This document shows, piece after piece, positions 59,001 through 64,000 of a stretch of 64,000 bases of DNA (positions within the stretch are counted from its first letter, which is position 1; each line of letters starts with the position of its first letter). The position numbers were made by a program, and so were the translations under genes. The notes under the pieces were generated by a model, which ran no database searches, was not told the DNA's origin, and saw nothing but the letters and a program-made list of their open reading frames with translations. The stretch is from Gordius sp. MW1 (taxonomy: Eukaryota > Nematomorpha > Gordioida > Gordea > Gordiidae). The DNA is taken from contig OZ038526.1 of assembly GCA_964036665.1 (NCBI GenBank), positions 2,728,001 to 2,792,000 of the forward strand. The letters run 5' to 3'.

Positions 59001-61893
59001 ATAATTTTGGGGACTGGTATGACTTCAAGCCCGACGCTGTCAATCAAAAGTTACTTTGTGTCATGATGGGTTTGATATCCAAAACCTCAAGTCGGGTTTG
59101 GTTTATGGAACCACTTTTCGACGCCAACGATGTTTTGGGCTATTTTTGCATTACGTGATTTTTGAAAGGGCTGCGTCAAACTTGAAATTATTTATATTGA
59201 GGATTAATACGGCAACACTAATTTTTTTAACTATATATAACGTAATACGCGCTGAGCAAATTTCACTTGCATTTAAATTAAACTGGGTGGGATATATGAG
59301 GTATCGTAGTATCTATTTAGCGTTTTTTGGGGTTGGATGAAAGTGATCACCCGTGTCTACCTTCAAGCTAGAGCCCTGCAAAGTCACTTTTTTCAAACCG
59401 AACCCGCCCCGACCCGATTGCGTTTTAAATTTTTCAACTCGACCCGGCCCGAAGGCGTTTCAAATTGTTTAACCCGACCCGACCAGAAAGTTTTTTAAAA
59501 TTTTCAACCCGACCTCGGGTTCAGGTCGGTATACGGGTCACCCGGGCAGGGCTCTACTTCAGCCCCCAAAATACGGAATTTCAGTTAAAAACTATGAACT
59601 CACGATAGAAATTTATTATTTTTAATTTGCCTGACTCAATTTAACGGTTATCAAAAAAGGAGTTATTTTTGGGCGTAGCCAGCATTGGAATTAGAGGGGG
59701 GCAAAATGATTTAAGGAGGGGCAAACTGATCATGAAGTTTTAGCCAAAATTTAAACAATTTTTTGGATTTATACGGGGCAGCTGCCCCTCCCTGGCTACA
59801 CCCATGGTTATTTCCTATGCAAATAATAATTCACCATTTAGGGCGAACGATGTACCTCATCCCATTCAGCATGGGACCGATCGGGTCGTCGTTATCTAAG
59901 ATTGGCGTCCAACTCACGGACTCACCGTACGTTGTGGCCTCGATGGCCATCATGACGCACGTGTCACCGAAGGTGCTCGACATCCTAGGCGACGACACCT
60001 TCGTCAAATGCTTGCACTCGGTCGGACAACCCCTACCCATGTCAAGTTTGTGTCACACCTACTCTATTCTGCTAATCATAGCTATAAATTCCATTGCGAT
60101 TTATGAACATTTTGCTAAGCTCGCTGAATTTGTGGGTAAAACTTATGTAGGGGTCTTTTAAACTAGTTAATAAGAACGAGGTTTTTAGCGCAATTGAGGT
60201 TGTAGGGACCTGCACGGGTGACCCGAAACCCGACCCGATCTGAAAATTTTAATATGTCTTCCGGTTGGGTTAGGGTTAAATATTTAAAAATGCTTTTGGG
60301 TTGGATTCGATTTGAAAATTGAAAAAAGTGATTTCTCTAGGTTTAAGCCCTTATTTAATCAGTTTCAAAGCTCTTTTTGTCCTAGATATATTCTGACCCA
60401 TTTGAAAGTTTCAAATATTTGATCATTATTGTGGTCGTTGCATACAGAACCGGCCGTGAACAATTGGCCCTGCAACCCGGAAAAAACCATGGTAGCCCAC
60501 ATCCCTCGCAACAACGAGATCGCCAGTTTTGGGAGCGGGTACGGTGGCAACAGCTTGTTGGGGAAGAAGTGTTTCGCCCTCCGGCTCGGTTCCATCATGG
60601 CCAAACGTGAGGGCTGGTTGGCCGAGCACATGCTCATCATGGGGTTCACCCCTCCACCATCCGCCCCGAACTCGAGCGGCCAACAGAGCCCGACCAAGCC
60701 GAAACGGCGCTACTATTTGACCGCCGCCTTTCCCAGCGCCTGCGGCAAAACCAACCTTGCCATGATGCAGCCGACGCTGCCGGGATGCAAAGTGGAGTGC
60801 GTGGGAGATGACATCGCTTGGATGCGCTTTCAGGACGGGGGCGACGGAACTCTTCGCGCCATAAACCCCGAAAACGGATTTTTTGGCGTAGCTCCCGGTA
60901 TAGTTTGATGCAAGTTAAGATTGAATTGAGAGTGTCGTAAATTACTGACGACTTGTCGAGCTCTATTTTGGATTTATGTAACGAGTTGTCATCATTTTGT
61001 CTTGTTAATTTAATTAAACAATCGATAAAACATCAAGTTTTTGAATAGTGTCAAAAAATTTATTTCAACGATACCGAAAAAAATTACATTCACGACTAAA
61101 AAAAACTTTTGAAACGCGCTAAAACCAAAAGGGATGGCATTGATTCGTGTATGGAAATGGTGTTGGATTTAACGATTTCCATTGTGATCTTTAGTTAAGA
61201 CTTAATTTTTTTTTTGTTTACTTACGACACCTACTTTTAGAAGTGTTATAGGAGCCCCTAAATTGTGAGTCAGGCTAACTGTTGACTTCTGTTTGGATAA
61301 CACGACATCGATAATCTAACAGTCTACGTTTGCCCCCCCCCCCCATTAAATTAAACGTGTTTGAAAGATCAGTTTCTTTTCGGGCAAATCATGGGCGTAG
61401 CCAGCATTGGAATTAGAGGGGGCAATAATGATTAAGGGAGGGATAAAACGATCATTTTCAGAATTTTAGCCCTAATCTTTATAAATTTCAAGTAATATTG
61501 AGATTAAGGGGGAGGCAGCCGCCCCTCCCCCTCCCTCCCCCCCCCTTCTAGGCTACGCCCATGGGGCAAATTAAAATAGCCAAACTGTTCTACAAAATGA
61601 TCTCCATTTTTGTCGCGTTAAGCGTTGAAGGCCTAAATACACAGCACCGAATCGCGAGCTCATTGCTATAATATTTTTGCACGTGCAGGCACTTCGCACA
61701 AGACGAACCCCAACGCTATGAACACCATAACGGCCAACACGGTTTTCACGAACGTGGCCGACACTAGCGACGGCGGCTTTTTTTGGGAAGGATTAGAGGA
61801 CGAGATCCCGCCCGGTGTCTCCATAAACAGTTGGACGGGAATCAAAAACTGGACCAAAGAGTCGGGCGTCCCCGCCGCTCACCCAAATTCAAG
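56062..61893 (+). CDS. Pepck: phosphoenolpyruvate carboxykinase (GTP), first five coding exons, partial
   Basis: Exons are 56062-56354, 57610-57797, 59842-60045, 60448-60897 and 61689-61893, all GT-AG with matching phases (446 codons plus two bases). The enzyme converts oxaloacetate and GTP to PEP, CO2 and GDP. Visible motifs are DVARVES (PEP-contacting Arg), GTLGNWMSP, the substrate loop [26 protein letters not shown], the P-loop [10 protein letters not shown] with the reactive cysteine, the metal/kinase-2 [11 protein letters not shown], and [12 protein letters not shown]. The N-terminus ([17 protein letters not shown]) has Arg and no acidic residue, compatible with a mitochondrial presequence. 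The C-terminal third, including the guanine-binding part, lies beyond the window. The ATG at 56062 is the only in-frame start in its exon. Oddities are a Leu for Arg in WLALTDP and an insertion before KRRYY in exon 4. Confidence 0.95.
56591..56741. mobile_element. family-A MITE in PEPCK intron 1
   Basis: CATGGGCGTAGCCAGGTTTT to CCTGGCTACGCCCATG. The flanks CACGTCGC and CATGTCGC agree at 7 of 8. Confidence 0.88.
57183..57310. mobile_element. CAGTGGCGTAGCTA-type MITE remnant in PEPCK intron 1
   Basis: CAGTGGCGTAGCTAAAAGCG at the left and CTACAGCCACGTATCTGG at the right are imperfect inverted repeats around a C-run. It resembles, but is not identical to, family A. Confidence 0.5.
57899..58034. 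mobile_element. family-B MITE in PEPCK intron 2
   Basis: TAGTGTTGTATGAACGGCTG to CTCCACAACACTTA. Interior GGTCGACC and GTCGAAATTCGCAAAACAG match the family. Confidence 0.75.
59369..59556. mobile_element. family-C hAT-like MITE in PEPCK intron 2
   Basis: TAGAGCCCTGCAAAGTCAC to CACCCGGGCAGGGCTCTA. The flanks CTTCAAGC and CTTCAGCC agree at 6 of 8. The interior consists of AACCCGACCCGA repeats. Confidence 0.85.
59670..59806. mobile_element. family-A MITE in PEPCK intron 2
   Basis: GGGCGTAGCCAGCATTGG to CCTGGCTACACCCATG. The flanks GTTATTTT and GTTATTTC agree at 7 of 8. It ends about 35 bp before exon 3. Confidence 0.85.
60203..60339. mobile_element. family-C MITE, decayed, in PEPCK intron 3
   Basis: TAGGGACCTGCACGGGTGAC to AAAAAGTGATTTCTCTA with the ACCCGAAACCCGACCCG interior. 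Confidence 0.7.
61390..61563. mobile_element. family-A MITE with perfect 8-bp duplication GGGCAAAT (PEPCK intron 4)
   Basis: CATGGGCGTAGCCAGCATTG to CTAGGCTACGCCCATG, flanked by GGGCAAAT at 61382-61389 and 61564-61571. Confidence 0.93.
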
Positions 61894-62246
61894 GTTAGCT
61901 AGCATCAAACTTTGCCTGGGCTCGGGTCATTTTATAGTTTGGGATTTGGTAGGGGGCCTAGGTTGTTATAATTAAATAAGCCAAAATTAATTTTTATCTG
62001 GGAAAGGCTATTGATGCCTCAGTCTCTATGCATTTATTAAGTGTTTCACTGCTCGCTACGAAAATGTCCGTCTGTCTTGTCCTGTCTTTATATATATAGA
62101 TTTGAAAATTAAAATAAGCTGGCTCGGGCCGAAGAAATTTCAATTTGCAAGGCTCTACGTACATGTATTCACCCCTCTTCTCCTTTCCTTTCCCATTCGC
62201 AATTGAAATCTATCTTTAATGTCCCTACTAACCACTTTTTCTTGTT

Positions 62247-62445
62247 TGCGTTGGTTTAGGCTTTGTTTTTGAACAAGAGCTCGCGGGTTCAAATCCCGCT
62301 TTAGGCACTTTCTTTCAAAAATGTAACATATATCACATCGGCAACACCTCTGTCAGACCTGGATAGCCGAGCATCACCCCTCATCCAAATATCTAAAGAA
62401 GCTGACAATCTTAGTGTGACAAACAGTTATTGGAAATTTTGTTTG
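62247..62445 (+). mobile_element. tRNA-derived SINE, copy 2 (downstream of PEPCK exon 5)
   Basis: GCGTTGGTTTAGGCTTTG, the T-arm/B box GCGGGTTCAAATCCCGC (62283-62299), then ATATATCACATCGGCAACAC, GACCTGGATAGCCGAGCATC and CTTAGTGTGACAAACAG. It is colinear with 22091-22300 over about 200 bp. Confidence 0.8.
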
Positions 62446-62754
62446 GAATTTTGACAAAAATTTGCTTAATTATCTATCCACTAATTTGGAGTTAGCGAAT
62501 TGAATATAAATGTCAATAGGAGAAATCGCGGGTTTTTAACGAATTCAATTTTCGGGAAAAATAAATGTCCACAATAATATTTCTATAAAATTATTGATTT
62601 TTGAATGAAAAAATTTATTATATTTTTTATTATTATTAGAAATTTCATAGTAGCTTTATTAGTATAAATCGCACGTATATCTATTAGTAGACCGAAGAAG
62701 AGGCTTTGGCATGTGATTTTTATCAAAGTATTAGGAACTTTTACAGGGGTTTGA

Positions 62755-62885
62755 ACCCGCCCAAAAAAAAATCGGGTTCGTGTTCGGGTTCGTGTTCGGT
62801 TTAAGGAATTGGGTTCGGGTTTGGGTTCGTGTTCGGTTTAAGGAATTGGGTTCGGGTTCGGGTACAGGTTCGGGTTCAAGAAATT
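62755..62885. repeat. GGGTTC/GTGTTC hexamer-like repeat
   Basis: Alternating TCGGGTTCG and TTCGTGTTCGG blocks with a duplicated TTTAAGGAATTGGGTTCGGG unit. It lies in the PEPCK intron, before the hAT transposase. Confidence 0.7.
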
Positions 62886-63145
62886 TTATTATACTAATAA
62901 TACATTTTTACCTTCAAAAAATTATTGAATAGTTAACTTAATTTTTAAATAGCACCTAATTAAATTCACATGTTAATTATTTCAGTGCATATGTATTTAT
63001 TGAATTTTTAATGTTCTAATTTATTTTTGGATTTAAAAGCAATAAAAATATAATTAATAAAAGCCATACCATATTCTAAATTACAAAATATTTTTATTCA
63101 ACGTATACTTCACATCATTAAATATAAATACAGTTGACACATAAA

Positions 63146-64000
63146 TTATGTAGATAATTTTGATATATTATTTAATCTTACAATTAAAACATCTTCTAAT
63201 ATTTGATCAGTCATTTGTGATCGATAATTTGATAGAATAAATTTTAATGAGGAAAAAGCTCTTTCCACACTAACTTGGGTAGGTGGAACAGCTAATACAA
63301 CCTGGGCTAACTGATAAATCTTGGGATGTTCACGTTTATTTTTCTCCCAAAATTCTAATACGTTCTCATCTCGTCCAATTCTATTTTGATCTAAAAACAA
63401 TGTCAAGACAGAACCTATACTTTTTCCTGCACTTTTAACATTTTCCATATTATTTGTTTTACTTTGTTCTTTCATTCTTAAAAGCTTCTCAAGCTTATCC
63501 GTTTTATCAGGCAATGATAATTGTATTTTATCACTAGAATCATTACAGCCATTCTTTAATACCTCCAACTTCCCCCAAATTTTTAGTAAATGTATTTTGG
63601 CTATGTGAATTTCTTCCTCGGATAGTAGACATTGATAACGCAGATCAACGTATAAAGCTGCTAAAAGAACATCATTTTTAAGAAGCTTTTCCTCGCGTGC
63701 CTTCATATTTTCAATTACTATTTTAGCAAATGGGGAATCTAATGCTTCAATGTCTAGGATACAATTTATCCATGTTCCATAAAAACAGCTGAGAGTGAGC
63801 TGCTCCTTTTGAAGTATCTTTGTTGCTAATTTTAAGGGCTTTAAAACCATTAAAATTTCCTCAATTTCTGCCCAATCAGAAGGTAACATATGAAAATCCT
63901 GATCTTCCATTTCATTACAGAAATCTTTAAGTATAATTAATCTTTCCAGCATATCATATAAGGAATGCCATCTATGACAATCTAAAATTGGCTTAAGAAG
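63146..64000 (-). CDS. hAT-superfamily transposase, C-terminal part, truncated by window edge
   Basis: The open frame runs from the window end (16 further codons beyond the ATG at 63952, containing CHRWHSLYDML) to the stop at 63146, about 284 residues. It shows WHSLYDMLERL, the helical LKPLKLATKILQKE region, and the C-terminal hAT dimerisation domain (LAQVVLAVPPTQVSVERAFS, then SSLKFILSNYRSQMT). No stop or frameshift interrupts it in the window. A minus-strand AATAAA lies at about 63093-63098. The N-terminal BED finger and the first catalytic residues would be to the right. It appears to sit in an intron of PEPCK on the opposite strand. It may or may not be the source of the hAT-like MITEs; its TIRs are not visible. 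Confidence 0.9.
   Translation of the reverse strand, partial: LLKPILDCHRWHSLYDMLERLIILKDFCNEMEDQDFHMLPSDWAEIEEILMVLKPLKLATKILQKEQLTLSCFYGTWINCILDIEALDSPFAKIVIENMKAREEKLLKNDVLLAALYVDLRYQCLLSEEEIHIAKIHLLKIWGKLEVLKNGCNDSSDKIQLSLPDKTDKLEKLLRMKEQSKTNNMENVKSAGKSIGSVLTLFLDQNRIGRDENVLEFWEKNKREHPKIYQLAQVVLAVPPTQVSVERAFSSLKFILSNYRSQMTDQILEDVLIVRLNNISKLST

Noticed and set aside
60419..60720. Overlapping ORFs on both strands around PEPCK exon 4
   Set aside because: Shadows of the GC-rich PEPCK exon in other frames.

Overview
This is a TE-rich, AT-rich segment of an animal nuclear genome, most likely an arthropod. The adaptin trunk and PEPCK exons read closest to insect-type orthologues, GT-AG introns are everywhere, and many non-coding transposable elements (MITEs) fill the introns. 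No bacterial operon, CRISPR array, rRNA or intact tRNA was seen. The species cannot be named from the sequence.

Three host genes are supported exon by exon, and the splice phases add up. (1) 284-2161, minus: the 5' part of an SLC7 light-chain amino-acid transporter, five exons, running off the left edge. (2) 19636-34596, minus: a complete AP-1 complex gamma-adaptin gene, 20 coding exons, 2,934 coding bases, 977 residues, with trunk, hinge and ear. (3) 56062-61893, plus: the first five coding exons of a GTP-dependent phosphoenolpyruvate carboxykinase with a possible mitochondrial presequence; its 3' half lies beyond the right edge. They do not form a pathway.

Mobile DNA dominates the rest. 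2.2-6.2 kb is a nested repeat block with a Helentron/HINE-like element, followed by an intact Ty3/gypsy element (6312-10823, LTRs identical by eye, CTAAG target duplication). 13.5-15.6 kb repeats the HINE-like architecture. The AP-1 gamma introns carry layered MITEs, including an element inside another element with a perfect 8-bp duplication. 40.6-41.2 kb is a piggyBac-like MITE with TTAA duplications. 41-50 kb is a graveyard of non-LTR elements; a gag-less, broken BEL/Pao element (44831-49002, CTGCC duplication) has landed in one of them. 63.1-64 kb holds the C-terminal part of a hAT transposase.

The most distinctive signal is the density and nesting of short non-coding elements with 8-bp target duplications, which I group into four hAT-like families: TIR CATGGGCGTAGCC, TIR TAGTGTTGTAAAAACGGC, TIR TAGAG.CCTGCA, and one element with TCTCG pentamer arrays. 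A tRNA-derived SINE is present twice. I found no clear new multi-gene system. The strongest novelty candidates are these MITE/HINE families, the gypsy element whose start codon overlaps its primer-binding site, and lineage-specific changes in the transporter and PEPCK.
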